A model generated the notes under the pieces. That model saw only the letters and a program-made list of their open reading frames with translations. It searched no databases and was not told the DNA's origin. The translations under genes were made by a program, and so were the position numbers. From positions 1,054,770 to 1,118,769 of the forward strand of contig NZ_SMGG01000003.1 of the NCBI RefSeq assembly GCF_004339245.1: a stretch of DNA of 64,000 nucleotides, in the 5' to 3' direction. Origin of the DNA: Seleniivibrio woodruffii. GTDB lineage: Bacteria > Chrysiogenota > Deferribacteres > Deferribacterales > Geovibrionaceae. Below, piece after piece: positions 8,771-18,266 of this stretch (position 1 is its first letter; every line of letters starts with the position of its first letter).

Positions 8771-11700
8771 ATGCTCAATCCATCCTTATTTAATTGTGTA
8801 ACCAGAACAGATTTCGGTCAGAACCGCCTTTCTATGCTGAAAAAACGCCACGAGGAGCTTTTCGGAAAATATAAAACCGAGCGCCCCGTGTTCTATGATT
8901 TTGCGGGACTTATGATGAACCACATGCCTGCAAACCTCCTCAGCTTCCTTGCGGACGAAGACCTGAGCGGGCTTATCGCCTATCTTTTCGGGATCTTTGA
9001 CGGCAGAAAAAAGAAAAAAGTATCCATCAATGCTGACACCCTTGAATCGAAACCCTTTTTCGTGGGCAATTTCAGTTTTATAACAATAGTCACCGACGAC
9101 CGCCCCTTTCTGTATGACAGCGTTTGGGCATATTTTCAGGAGAAGGAGCACAAGAACCTTTTCATAGTCCACCCGATTTTCAGCGCCGAAAGGGACAAGC
9201 AGGGCAGCCTGATAAAAGTGTCCGACACCACCATCGGCTCCAGAAACGAGTCGTTTTTCATAATATTCCTTGAGAACACAGAGATAAACAGGCTTAAGAG
9301 CACCGCCAGAGACCTCGGCGAAATATATGAGGATGTTATCGCCGTTGTGGACGATTTCCGACGAATGACGGAGCTGATGCATAATCTTGCCACCGAGACC
9401 CGTGAGAGCGGTCCGGAGGTTTCAAAATTCATCCACTGGCTGCTTCAGGATAATTTCATTTATCAGGGAGCACGCATAACCAACATAAAAACAGACGACA
9501 GAACAGCAGTCCACACCGACATGGGCATATTTAATCTGACAGGCGATACCCCCGATGAGGAGGCGCTGCTGAGTGTTATAGAATCCGGCAAGCTGAATTA
9601 TATAGACGGTCAGCCAGTTGTGGTGGACATCTCCCTTATGAAGTCCAAGGTTAAGGTGCGCAGCTATCTCAACCGGATAATGTTCATTGACAGACACGAA
9701 AAATTTGTCCGTGTGATAGAGGTTCTGGGTCATTTCACATATAAGGGGCGCAAATGTCCTCCACATGAGATCCCCATTGTGCGGGATAAGGTTAAGCAGA
9801 CCCTCGACCATTTCAACTTCGTCCACGGCTCACACGATTATAAATGGGTACGCTCCCTCATCGACGATTTCCCGAAGATTGAGCTTTTCAATTTCAGCAC
9901 AAGGCTTCTGATAGAGACGCTGGAGCTTATCCTCGCCATGCAGGGCGCAGGGCAGATACGCATCTGCTACCGTGATTTCAGGCCGCTGAATAACCTCTTT
10001 TTCTTCGTGGCTCTGCCAACGGATAAGTTCTCCACAGAGCTTGTTCAGGAGATGAAGGAGTTTCTGGCGGAGATCTTCGATGCTGTTCTTCTGGATACCA
10101 GCATCCGTGAGGACGAGCACAAACGGTATTTCCTGCATTTCCATCTGTTCCTCAGAGACACAGAGAAACTCATTAAAATAGACGATAACGCCCTTAAGAA
10201 CGGAATCCTGTCCATGCTGCAGAACTGGGATGCGAACCTGTATGACCTGCTCTACGACAGACTGGATGCGCCGGACATAGAAAGGGTTTACAACAGATAC
10301 ATCGATGCTTTAAGCGAGGTCTATAAATCCAGAAACACGCCTGAAGCGAGCTTTTCGGACATCATGATGCTTGAGAAGCTGGAGGGTGGGGTCAAATCCA
10401 GAATATACACCGACCACGGCAGGGCGATTCTGAAAATATACTCACCCACAAGGTTTCTGCTGACGCAGCTGATGCCCGTTCTGGACAATATCGGCCTCAA
10501 GGTTTACGAGGAGGACACCTTCCGCCTCGCACTTGACGACGGCGATAAATACATCAACGCCGTCTATTTTGCCGACATAGAGAATCCGGAAGATTTCTGC
10601 GAAATGTACAAGGAGAACCTGCCTCAGCTTATGGTGAACGTTCTGAACGCAGCAGCGGAGAACGACAGGCTGAACGGGCTTGCCATTCTGGCGGGGCTTA
10701 AATACCGTCAGATAGCGGTTCTGCGTGCACTGCGAAATTTCATCCGCCAGATAGACACCAGTTTCACCCTGCTGACCCTCGTTAACGCACTTATAAACAA
10801 CCCTGAGATAGCGAAGCTGTTTGTAAAACTGTTTGAGGAGCGGTTCGATCCGGCGGTGAAAAAACCTGCGGTTGAGCCTGTGATAGAGGAGATAAACAGC
10901 CGCATAGAGAAGGTTGCCTCAGTTGCAGAGGACAAGGCTCTCAGATACTACCTAAAGGTGCTCGGCGGCATAGTCCGCACGAACTATTTCAGAAAGCCCG
11001 AAAGAGCTTACATATCGTTCAAGGTGAAAAGCCGTGAACTTGACATAATCCCCGACCCCAAGCCGCTGTATGAAATTTTCGTACACTCCGCCCAGATGGA
11101 CGGAATACACCTGCGTGGCGGCAAAGTGGCAAGGGGTGGTCTGAGGTTCTCCGACAGACCCGACGACTACCGCACCGAGATTCTGGGGCTTGTGAAAACC
11201 CAGATGGTAAAGAATGCGGTCATAGTTCCCGTGGGTTCGAAGGGTGGTTTCATCGTGAAAACCCGCTATAAGGACAAGAATGCAGACAAAGAGAACGTAA
11301 TTGCTCAGTACAAGAACTACATTCGAGCCCTTCTGGATGTCACGGACAACCTGAAAGGCGGAAAAACCGTTCATCCTGACAACGTTAAGATATATGACGA
11401 AAAAGATCCCTATCTGGTTGTTGCCGCAGACAAAGGCACGGCGGCTTTCAGCGACATAGCAAACTCGGTCTCCCTTGAGAGGGATTTCTGGCTGGGCGAT
11501 GCTTTCGCATCCGGCGGCAGTGTGGGCTACGACCATAAAAAAGTGGGTATCACCGCCAAAGGCGGCTGGGAATGCGTTAAGCGGCATTTCCGCGAGATGG
11601 GCAAGAATATCCAGAAAGAGGAGTTCACCGTCTTCGGTATCGGCGATATGGGCGGAGACGTTTTCGGAAACGGAATGCTCTTGTCCCGCAAGATACTGCT

Positions 11701-13486
11701 TCAGGCGGCGTTCAACCATATGCACATCTTCCTCGACCCGACACCCGATGCCGAAAAATCGTTCATCGAGCGTCAGCGTCTGTTCGCCGTGGGGCCCGCA
11801 GGCTCGTGGGCGGATTACGACAGAAGCATAATCTCCGAAGGCGGCGGAATTTTTGAACGTGCCGCCAAAAAGATAGAGCTGTCGCCGCAGGTTCGCAGAA
11901 TGCTGGACACCGAAAGGCAGTTTGCCACAGGCGAAGAGATAGTGGTGATGATACTTAAGATGCGTGCCGAGCTTATGTGGAACGGCGGCATCGGAACCTA
12001 TGTCAGAGCCACCACCGAGACAAACCCGCAGGTTGGCGACCCCGCAAACGATCTGGTGCGTATAACGGCGAAAGAACTTCGTGCGGTTGTGGTGGGCGAG
12101 GGCGGAAACCTCGGTTTCACCCAGAAGGCACGCATAGAGTATGCCGAAAACGGCGGCCGCATAAACACCGATGCGCTGGACAACTCCGCAGGCGTGGATA
12201 TGTCCGACCACGAAGTGAACCTGAAAATAATGTTCTCAAAACTGATGAAGGACGGACTTATCAAAGACGAGGCCGACCGCAACAGATACATCAAAAAACT
12301 CACCTCTCAGGTGGAATCCCTTGTCCTGCGTGACAACTATCTCCAGTCCGGCTGTGTCAGCATGGCGCAGAGAGGATTCGAGCAGAACTCGGTGGTCTAT
12401 CGTGAGTTTGCAAAATATCTGCGGGACAAAGGACTTCTGGACTTCCGCATCGAAAAGATAGAGTTTGTTGACAGCGACAAACCCGCCACAAGGCCGGAAC
12501 TTTGCGTTCTGCTTGCCTACTCGAAAATATTCCTCTACGGAGAGATAGAGCAGGGGCTGGACGTTGAGAACGAGCTTGTTAAGCGTGAATACATGAGCTA
12601 CTACCCGCAGGATATGCAGGAGAAGTTCGGCGAAAAGCTGTACGACCACATACTGCGCCGTGAGATAGCCGCAACTGTCATAGTTAACAGGCTTATCAAC
12701 CGCACAGGCCCCGTATTCTTCTATGAACTTTACAGGAACAACAACATAGATTTCGGCAGGCTGGTGAACGGCTACATGCTTGCAGAAGACGCCCTCAGCC
12801 TGAAAGAGCTTCGCAGAGAGCTTGAGGCTCTGGACGGCAAAGCCCAGTCCGACGGCGTATATTTCGCCATGAACGAGCTTGAAAAGAGCATGAAGGTTGC
12901 AACCGTGCGCATCTGTGACGAGAGCAGGGCAAAGGCTCTGAAAGACAGCAGGGATGTTTTTGTCGAGATAGTTAAGAGTATTCCGAAGTATCTGTCGGAC
13001 GATCTTCAGGCGAACTATGTCCGCATGTGCGAAACCCTCACCGGAAGCGGAATACCGAAATCTCTGGCGGTGCGTATAGCAGCTGTTCGCTATTCAAAAG
13101 CGGCGTTCGACATTTTTGACATTCACCTGTCCACAGGCAAACCCATAAAGGATATCCTGACCGCATATTATGAGGCGGACAGCATTTTCAGCATTACAGA
13201 GCTGACAACGGGTATAAAATCAGTTAAGATACGAACTGAATGGGAAAGGGTGAACATGGAGAGCCTTGTGAACCGCATCAAAGGGATACAGAAGAGTGCC
13301 GCTGCGTTCTCCTGTCTCAGAGGAAAAGGCGCACTGGCGGCTCTTAAATCATCCGAACGGACGTTTTTCGAGAACTATAACGCATTTCTGGTGTCAGTGA
13401 GAAGCAGGGACATTGACAGTCTCGTGCCCTATAACGTTGTGACGGACATGTTCTCCCGTCTGGTAGGGAGCTTCGGAGAAAACTGA
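8771..13486 (+). CDS. NAD-specific glutamate dehydrogenase, large (about 180 kDa) class
   Basis: Oxidises glutamate to 2-oxoglutarate and ammonia with NAD, a catabolic reaction. At 1571 residues it matches the giant bacterial GDH class, in which a catalytic core is flanked by long N- and C-terminal regions containing ACT-like regulatory segments. The catalytic part has the recognisable glycine-rich and lysine blocks GGLRFSDRPDDYRTE (about residue 790) and VPVGSKGGF. The ATG follows AGGAGG by 6 nt. It ends in TGATG overlap with the M16 peptidase gene, and the TPR gene follows, so amino-acid catabolism and two envelope or regulatory genes share a transcript. In characterised relatives this class is allosterically controlled. 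Confidence 0.95.
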   Translation: MLNPSLFNCVTRTDFGQNRLSMLKKRHEELFGKYKTERPVFYDFAGLMMNHMPANLLSFLADEDLSGLIAYLFGIFDGRKKKKVSINADTLESKPFFVGNFSFITIVTDDRPFLYDSVWAYFQEKEHKNLFIVHPIFSAERDKQGSLIKVSDTTIGSRNESFFIIFLENTEINRLKSTARDLGEIYEDVIAVVDDFRRMTELMHNLATETRESGPEVSKFIHWLLQDNFIYQGARITNIKTDDRTAVHTDMGIFNLTGDTPDEEALLSVIESGKLNYIDGQPVVVDISLMKSKVKVRSYLNRIMFIDRHEKFVRVIEVLGHFTYKGRKCPPHEIPIVRDKVKQTLDHFNFVHGSHDYKWVRSLIDDFPKIELFNFSTRLLIETLELILAMQGAGQIRICYRDFRPLNNLFFFVALPTDKFSTELVQEMKEFLAEIFDAVLLDTSIREDEHKRYFLHFHLFLRDTEKLIKIDDNALKNGILSMLQNWDANLYDLLYDRLDAPDIERVYNRYIDALSEVYKSRNTPEASFSDIMMLEKLEGGVKSRIYTDHGRAILKIYSPTRFLLTQLMPVLDNIGLKVYEEDTFRLALDDGDKYINAVYFADIENPEDFCEMYKENLPQLMVNVLNAAAENDRLNGLAILAGLKYRQIAVLRALRNFIRQIDTSFTLLTLVNALINNPEIAKLFVKLFEERFDPAVKKPAVEPVIEEINSRIEKVASVAEDKALRYYLKVLGGIVRTNYFRKPERAYISFKVKSRELDIIPDPKPLYEIFVHSAQMDGIHLRGGKVARGGLRFSDRPDDYRTEILGLVKTQMVKNAVIVPVGSKGGFIVKTRYKDKNADKENVIAQYKNYIRALLDVTDNLKGGKTVHPDNVKIYDEKDPYLVVAADKGTAAFSDIANSVSLERDFWLGDAFASGGSVGYDHKKVGITAKGGWECVKRHFREMGKNIQKEEFTVFGIGDMGGDVFGNGMLLSRKILLQAAFNHMHIFLDPTPDAEKSFIERQRLFAVGPAGSWADYDRSIISEGGGIFERAAKKIELSPQVRRMLDTERQFATGEEIVVMILKMRAELMWNGGIGTYVRATTETNPQVGDPANDLVRITAKELRAVVVGEGGNLGFTQKARIEYAENGGRINTDALDNSAGVDMSDHEVNLKIMFSKLMKDGLIKDEADRNRYIKKLTSQVESLVLRDNYLQSGCVSMAQRGFEQNSVVYREFAKYLRDKGLLDFRIEKIEFVDSDKPATRPELCVLLAYSKIFLYGEIEQGLDVENELVKREYMSYYPQDMQEKFGEKLYDHILRREIAATVIVNRLINRTGPVFFYELYRNNNIDFGRLVNGYMLAEDALSLKELRRELEALDGKAQSDGVYFAMNELEKSMKVATVRICDESRAKALKDSRDVFVEIVKSIPKYLSDDLQANYVRMCETLTGSGIPKSLAVRIAAVRYSKAAFDIFDIHLSTGKPIKDILTAYYEADSIFSITELTTGIKSVKIRTEWERVNMESLVNRIKGIQKSAAAFSCLRGKGALAALKSSERTFFENYNAFLVSVRSRDIDSLVPYNVVTDMFSRLVGSFGEN

Positions 13487-14784
13487 TGGTAAATAAAAAA
13501 CTGATTTGTGCGATTATTACTTTTATACTCTGTTTTGGAGGTTCTGCATTGGCGAAAGAGATGACGAAGCTGGACAATAACGTTACGCTTATTTACAAAT
13601 ATATTCCCGGCATAAAGGTTGTTTCCGTGCAGACATGGATGAAGACCGGATCGGTGAACGAAACGGAAAAGGAGAGCGGAATCTCCCATTTTCTTGAGCA
13701 TATGGTGTTCAAGGGAACCAGAAAATATGCACCCAGCGAGATAGACACCATAGTCGAGGGCAAGGGCGGGGTGATGAACGCCGCCACCAGCAAGGACTAC
13801 ACTTATTACTACATCAACATCCCCTCATATAATGCCGAGGTTGCGTTTGACACCATCAGCGAGATGGTTTTCCGTGCGTCCTTTATCCCCGAAGAGATAG
13901 AGAAGGAGAAACCCGTTGTCGTTCAGGAGATAAAAATGGGCAAGGACAGACCCACCTCCGAAATGATGACCACGTTTTTCCGTGAGATGTTCAAGGGCAG
14001 TCCATACGAAAGGGAGATAATAGGCACTGAGGACACGGTGAACTCATTCACCCGTGAGATGCTGGTGGACTATTACAACAGATACTACCATCCGGACAAC
14101 ATGACTCTGGTGGTTGTGGGCGACATAGCCTATGACGAGGTTCTTAAACTCGCAAAACAGTATTACAGCGACAAGAGGAGCGTTCCCGTCGGGAAAAGAT
14201 ATGAGGACGACAGGCTGAACAGCTTCGACAAACCTGTGGATATCGTTGTTAAAAAAGATATAAATCAGGAATACGGAGTGGTTGCATTCCCTGCGCTCAG
14301 CATATTACAGATAGACGTTTTCGCTATGGAGATTCTGGGCGAGATAATCTCCGGAGGCGAGTTTTCGGTGCTCAACCGTAAGTTCCGCCACGAAAATGAC
14401 CTCGCAAACAGCATAACAGGTGGCTACTACGGCATGAAGCATGCCGGAACCTTCCTGTTTTCATACAACTGTCAGGCGGGCAAGGGCGATGCCGTCCGTG
14501 ACGAGATCCTGAAGCTCACCTCAGAGATAGAAAAATATCTCACCGATGAGAACATCGAAAAGGCGAAGAACAGACTTCTGAGCCAGATGATGTTCCAGAG
14601 GGAGAAGGCATCCAGCGAGGCAAACGACATCGGATACTCATATACGGTGGAACAGCCTGAATATTATGATAATTTTGTTGAAAGTATCAGGAAAACAGAT
14701 AAACTTGAAATAATGACTTCAATTAAAACTATTTTTTCATCCCAGTATGTCCGGGTGCGGACACAGCCGATGGAAAAAAAGTGA
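13486..14784 (+). CDS. Secreted M16-family zinc peptidase
   Basis: A 432-residue single-chain M16 protein, similar to PqqL/mitochondrial processing peptidase-beta. The inverted zinc motif HFLEH (H68, E71, H72) and third ligand E148 (EKPVVVQEI) are all present, so it should be the active half. The N-terminus (KKLICAIITFILCFGGSALA) is a Sec signal peptide, predicting a periplasmic enzyme. The start codon overlaps the glutamate dehydrogenase stop by one base. No inactive M16 partner is visible beside it. The natural substrate is not predictable from sequence. Confidence 0.9.
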   Translation: MVNKKLICAIITFILCFGGSALAKEMTKLDNNVTLIYKYIPGIKVVSVQTWMKTGSVNETEKESGISHFLEHMVFKGTRKYAPSEIDTIVEGKGGVMNAATSKDYTYYYINIPSYNAEVAFDTISEMVFRASFIPEEIEKEKPVVVQEIKMGKDRPTSEMMTTFFREMFKGSPYEREIIGTEDTVNSFTREMLVDYYNRYYHPDNMTLVVVGDIAYDEVLKLAKQYYSDKRSVPVGKRYEDDRLNSFDKPVDIVVKKDINQEYGVVAFPALSILQIDVFAMEILGEIISGGEFSVLNRKFRHENDLANSITGGYYGMKHAGTFLFSYNCQAGKGDAVRDEILKLTSEIEKYLTDENIEKAKNRLLSQMMFQREKASSEANDIGYSYTVEQPEYYDNFVESIRKTDKLEIMTSIKTIFSSQYVRVRTQPMEKK

Positions 14785-14790
14785 GATGAC

Positions 14791-17427
14791 ATGAACTTAT
14801 CCGACCTCATCCCCGTCAGACGGGAAGGCCTGCTGGACACTGTCCGTGAGGCTCTGGAATCCGATATCTCCGAAACCTACCGTATATTCAGCATATACGG
14901 CCACAAAGGAACGGGCAGAACAGTTTTCGCCGATTTTCTGAGAAAAGAGCTGAGCAAAGACTCATACCTTGTCATGTACATGGATGCGGAAAAAGCCTGC
15001 TCGTGCTATCCTGAGCAGGGGCTTATAGAGCTTCGGGACTGCGTTTCCGGCGAAACGGCGGACTATTTCGCACTGTATGACATCTCCGTTCTGGTTCGCA
15101 GCGAAAAGATAAACGGAAAGCTGAAGACCGAGTCCGAGTGCTATTTCAGAAACAATTCCCCCATGATGAGCGAGGTTATATCAAAATCCCCTTCAAAATA
15201 CACCTTCACCAGAAGCATGTACGACGAAGTGGGCAAGTCCTTTTCCGAAGAGTGGTTCAACAGGGAAGTCCGCCCGCAGATAATCAGAATGTTCAAAGAA
15301 CCCAACCATATGAACTGGCAGATCTGTATGGACAGCTTTGCGGCGTGCCTTGCCGCCGTAAAAAATACTGCGAACCTCGAACCCGTTCTGATAATCGACA
15401 ACGCTGAAAACCTTTTCGATGCCTATGACCACGGCGTAAGCTGGGTCACAAAACTGGCTGAAAAGGCCGGATGCTCAACTCTGATATATATTTCAGAAGA
15501 TCAGATATCGTCTGATAAATACGGCTACGTCTCCACTGAGATAAACATAGACACTCTGTCCAAGTCAGAATGCGCCGCTTTCTGCCGCAAAAACGGACTG
15601 GAAAGGGATTCCATGGCGGAGCTGATATTCGAGAACACCGATGGGCATCCCGCTCTGACGGCGTTCAGCCTTGAGACCTATAAACTGGTTAAGAGCAATG
15701 AGGGGCACGAACCCGGCCCCGAAGTTTTCGAAAGCAACCCCCAGAGCATAGTCCACATGAGCCTGAGCAGTCTGAAAAGCACGGAATCCATCATGGCGAA
15801 GCTTTTAAGCTGCTGCCGTGTGTTTGATGAAGGGCTTTTCAAAGCGGTTGCACAGGAGTTCACAGGCACAAAGGACGCTTCGGAACTGTTCCAGAGCCTG
15901 GTCTCACGCAGTTTCATAACCGATATGGGTGCAGGCTTCTTCTGCGTTCATCCCCTTTACAGGATGCACAGCCACTCTGTTCTGGATTCCGACCTGCTGG
16001 AGAACGTAAACTACGCAATCTACCGCTACCACATAGGTTCGGCAGAGGCGGCATGCGACTATAAGGAACTGACATATCACATAAAAGAATCTGTGCACCA
16101 CGCCATGCACATAATGGAGATAGAGGGCTTTGTCGAATGGTTCTCAACACTGGAGAAAAAGTTCTACACTGTTGAGTTCTTCAACTTCTGGCTGGATATG
16201 CTGGATGCGGCAAAAAGCCACATAGCGGGCATTCTGGGCGAGACTCATCCCCAGATTGCTTCATATTTCGATAAACTGGCGTTCATGTATCTGAAATCAG
16301 GCCGTCAGGTCTCCGCCGAAAAGGTACTCCACGAAAGACTGGAGGCCGAAGAGGCGAAGTCCGGCAAGAACTCTTCGGATGCAGTTCCCTTCATGAACAA
16401 ACTTGCCAACTTCTACATAGACACGGGGGATTTCTCCGCCGCCGAAGCCATCATGAAAAAAGGGATGGAGATTCGGGAGCAGTTCCACGGCAAGAAGAGC
16501 GCAGACTATGCAGACAGCGTTCTGAAGCTGGGTAAGCTCTACCACATGGCGGGCGACAGAGAGGGTGCAATTCAGATGCTCGGCGAGGCCGAAGAGATCT
16601 ATAACAAAGCTCTGGATGTTAAGGACACTGCAAGGCTTGAGGCGGACGAGGTCATGGCCTCGATATACAGCGCCGCAGGGCAGATAGCAAAGGCCGCACT
16701 CATCTATCACAAGCTCACCACTGTGCGCAATGAGACCATGGGTCCCATGAGCAAAGAGGCCGTTAAAAGTCTCGGCGACTATGCAAAGGTGGTGTTTAAG
16801 AACGGAAACAGCCGTAAGGCCGTAAAACTGTACGAAGACCTGATAACCAAAACAAAAAAGATATACGGCGACAACAGCCGCATGACAGCCGCCGCCGCAA
16901 ACGACCTTGCCGTGGCATATCAGCGGGTTCAGGAGTTTGAAAAATCAGAGAGCATGCATAATGAGGCTCTGAACATCAAGCAGAACATATACGGCACCAA
17001 CCACCCAAGCACAGCAGTTTCATGCACCAACTTCGGTCAGCTGAAATATGCCATGGGTGATTTGAAAAATGCCGAGCCTTACTATTTCAAAGCGTTGCAG
17101 ATATACGAGACCGTGTTCGGCGACCGCCACGAAAAAACAGCCGTGGGGCTTAACAACATGGGTTTCATAACCTCACGCATGGGGCAGTTCGAACGTGCGC
17201 AGGAGTACTATGAAAAGGCTCTGGACATCAAAAAGGAGATAGGGGGCGAAAGGAGCATCTCCGCCGCCGCCGCAATGAACAACCTCGGCGAACTTCTTTT
17301 CAGAATCGGCAAGAAGGACGAGGCGAGGGAATTTCTCACCACAGCCCACGATATTTATAAAGAGATATACGGCGAGGAGCATGAGTATACTAAGCTGGTA
17401 GCCAAGAACCTGGCCGCCGTGAGTTAG
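14791..17427 (+). CDS. STAND-like P-loop protein with C-terminal TPR repeats
   Basis: An 878-residue soluble protein. The N-terminal third resembles a STAND/AAA-type NTPase: P-loop IYGHKGTGRT (residues 35-44), Walker-B-like LIIDNAEN (about 201-208) and a GxP-like DGHPALTAF (about 284-292), a motif of NB-ARC/STAND proteins. The usual P-loop lysine is arginine (R43), so ATP hydrolysis is uncertain. From about residue 490 to the end there are roughly nine 42-residue TPRs of the kinesin-light-chain type, with recurring A..L..LG.LY...G and IYG..H..TA. No effector domain (nuclease, TIR, protease) is visible. The start is 6 nt after the M16 gene, so it is probably co-translated. Function unknown; a signalling or scaffold role is inferred. 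Confidence 0.75.
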   Translation: MNLSDLIPVRREGLLDTVREALESDISETYRIFSIYGHKGTGRTVFADFLRKELSKDSYLVMYMDAEKACSCYPEQGLIELRDCVSGETADYFALYDISVLVRSEKINGKLKTESECYFRNNSPMMSEVISKSPSKYTFTRSMYDEVGKSFSEEWFNREVRPQIIRMFKEPNHMNWQICMDSFAACLAAVKNTANLEPVLIIDNAENLFDAYDHGVSWVTKLAEKAGCSTLIYISEDQISSDKYGYVSTEINIDTLSKSECAAFCRKNGLERDSMAELIFENTDGHPALTAFSLETYKLVKSNEGHEPGPEVFESNPQSIVHMSLSSLKSTESIMAKLLSCCRVFDEGLFKAVAQEFTGTKDASELFQSLVSRSFITDMGAGFFCVHPLYRMHSHSVLDSDLLENVNYAIYRYHIGSAEAACDYKELTYHIKESVHHAMHIMEIEGFVEWFSTLEKKFYTVEFFNFWLDMLDAAKSHIAGILGETHPQIASYFDKLAFMYLKSGRQVSAEKVLHERLEAEEAKSGKNSSDAVPFMNKLANFYIDTGDFSAAEAIMKKGMEIREQFHGKKSADYADSVLKLGKLYHMAGDREGAIQMLGEAEEIYNKALDVKDTARLEADEVMASIYSAAGQIAKAALIYHKLTTVRNETMGPMSKEAVKSLGDYAKVVFKNGNSRKAVKLYEDLITKTKKIYGDNSRMTAAAANDLAVAYQRVQEFEKSESMHNEALNIKQNIYGTNHPSTAVSCTNFGQLKYAMGDLKNAEPYYFKALQIYETVFGDRHEKTAVGLNNMGFITSRMGQFERAQEYYEKALDIKKEIGGERSISAAAAMNNLGELLFRIGKKDEAREFLTTAHDIYKEIYGEEHEYTKLVAKNLAAVS

Positions 17428-17428
17428 G

Positions 17429-17548
17429 TTGCCGTTTATATACGTCGCATTACTGCGTCAGTTTTTTTCGGAACTGCTCACATACTGCAACGTATGCTCG
17501 CAGCCCTCTCAAAAAGCCTTCCTTGTACTGCTCGTGTCTTAACAGCAA
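17429..17548 (+). repeat. 120-nt covarying hairpin element, copy A
   Basis: Begins one base after the TPR gene stop. Basal stem TTGC..GTT..ATACG pairs with CGTGT..AAC.GCAA; then GCATTAC with GTACTGC (one fixed mismatch), an asymmetric loop (TGCGTCAG opposite CCTT), then upper stems TTTTT/AAAAA, CTGC/GCAG and CATAC/GTATG. It belongs to the same family as 30514-30633, 38023-38143 and 48621-48740. Confidence 0.8.
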
Positions 17549-17575
17549 TTAATAAAGAATTCAGAAACAAAAAAA

Positions 17576-17595
17576 ACCCGCTCGGCTGAGCGGGT
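17576..17595. terminator. Bidirectional terminator between the TPR gene and the superoxide reductase gene
   Basis: ACCCGCTC-ggct-GAGCGGGT with T's on the plus-strand side and a run of A's on the other, so it can end transcripts from both converging genes. Confidence 0.85.
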
Positions 17596-17625
17596 TTTCT
17601 TATAATATCGTATCTTGTTTCTTGA

Positions 17626-18012
17626 TTAGAACGCTACAGTCGCTTCGCTTTCCCACAGGCCGTGGATGTTGCAGTAGGAAGTGGCGATTAGTTTGCCGGG
17701 CTGAGTCAGTTTCAGCTTGAAAACCGAGCAGGGGTCTGCATATGCGGGTCCCTGATTTGCTCCTGCGGCAGATTCGCCGTGTGCAAGGTATTCGAATCTT
17801 GCAACGTTTATAAGGTTGCCTGTCTCAGGCTTGAAGTAGACTGATATCCAGTTGATAAAATGCTCTGTTGTGTTGGGGTGGGCGATCTCTTTCCCAACGG
17901 AAACTTCCACTGTGAAAGCCTCGCCTGCAACGATTTTTTCGGGGAGCACAAGAACAGGAACGTGCTTCTCTGATTTGAAATCTGCGGATTTAACAAGTTC
18001 TCCAATAGCCAT
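17626..18012 (-). CDS. Superoxide reductase (neelaredoxin class)
   Basis: Reduces superoxide to hydrogen peroxide without producing oxygen, a defence typical of anaerobes. Its 128 residues form the single catalytic iron domain, without the N-terminal desulforedoxin centre. Iron ligands and near-site residues are complete: E15-K16-H17 (EKHVPV), H45 and H51 in AHPNTTEHFINWI, and C114 and H117 in SYCNIHGLW. It is monocistronic, with its own promoter and the shared terminator. The ATG follows AGGAGGAC. Electron donors such as rubredoxin are not encoded nearby. Confidence 0.95.
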   Translation of the reverse strand: MAIGELVKSADFKSEKHVPVLVLPEKIVAGEAFTVEVSVGKEIAHPNTTEHFINWISVYFKPETGNLINVARFEYLAHGESAAGANQGPAYADPCSVFKLKLTQPGKLIATSYCNIHGLWESEATVAF

Positions 18013-18045
18013 GTCGTCCTCCTATTTGTTATGGTTTATGTTTAG

Positions 18046-18074
18046 TGTATACCATAAGTTTTATATTAAATCAA
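18046..18074 (-). promoter_or_regulatory. Sigma-70-type promoter for the superoxide reductase gene
   Basis: Minus strand: TTGATT (18074-18069), 17-bp spacer, TATACA (18051-18046), about 34 bp upstream of the ATG. Confidence 0.5.
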
Positions 18075-18124
18075 ACTAATTTTGTCTGAATTGAAGAGTT
18101 TGACAAAAAATACATATTAGTTAT

Positions 18125-18200
18125 GAGATTGCCACAGCCCTTGTGTGCTTCGCAATGACTGAAACAGTCACTGCGAGGAATGTAATGACGCAGCAGTCTC
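18125..18200. repeat. REP-like palindrome, family 3, full copy
   Basis: Arm starting GAGATTGCCACAGC (18125-18159) pairs imperfectly with the arm ending GCAGTCTC (18167-18200) around a 7-nt loop. Half-copies of the same sequence occur at 23398, 30650, 38333 and 48762. It separates the superoxide reductase promoter from the metH end and may act as a metH 3' hairpin. Confidence 0.7.
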
Positions 18201-18210
18201 ATTCTTCATT

Positions 18211-18266
18211 TGTTGTCAAACCACAAAATACTCAGCCGTGTTGTCAAACCACAAAATACTCAGCCG
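18211..18266. repeat. Exact 28-bp tandem duplication including the metH stop codon
   Basis: Two identical 28-bp units, 18211-18238 and 18239-18266. The second encodes the last residues and stop of metH; the first is an untranslated copy of the same end. It looks like a recent slippage or repair event next to the REP palindrome. Confidence 0.9.

Noticed and set aside
10952-12211. Long minus-strand ORF (419 codons) inside the glutamate dehydrogenase gene
   Set aside because: It is a shadow of the highly conserved plus-strand enzyme; the translation has no recognisable domain and no upstream signals.
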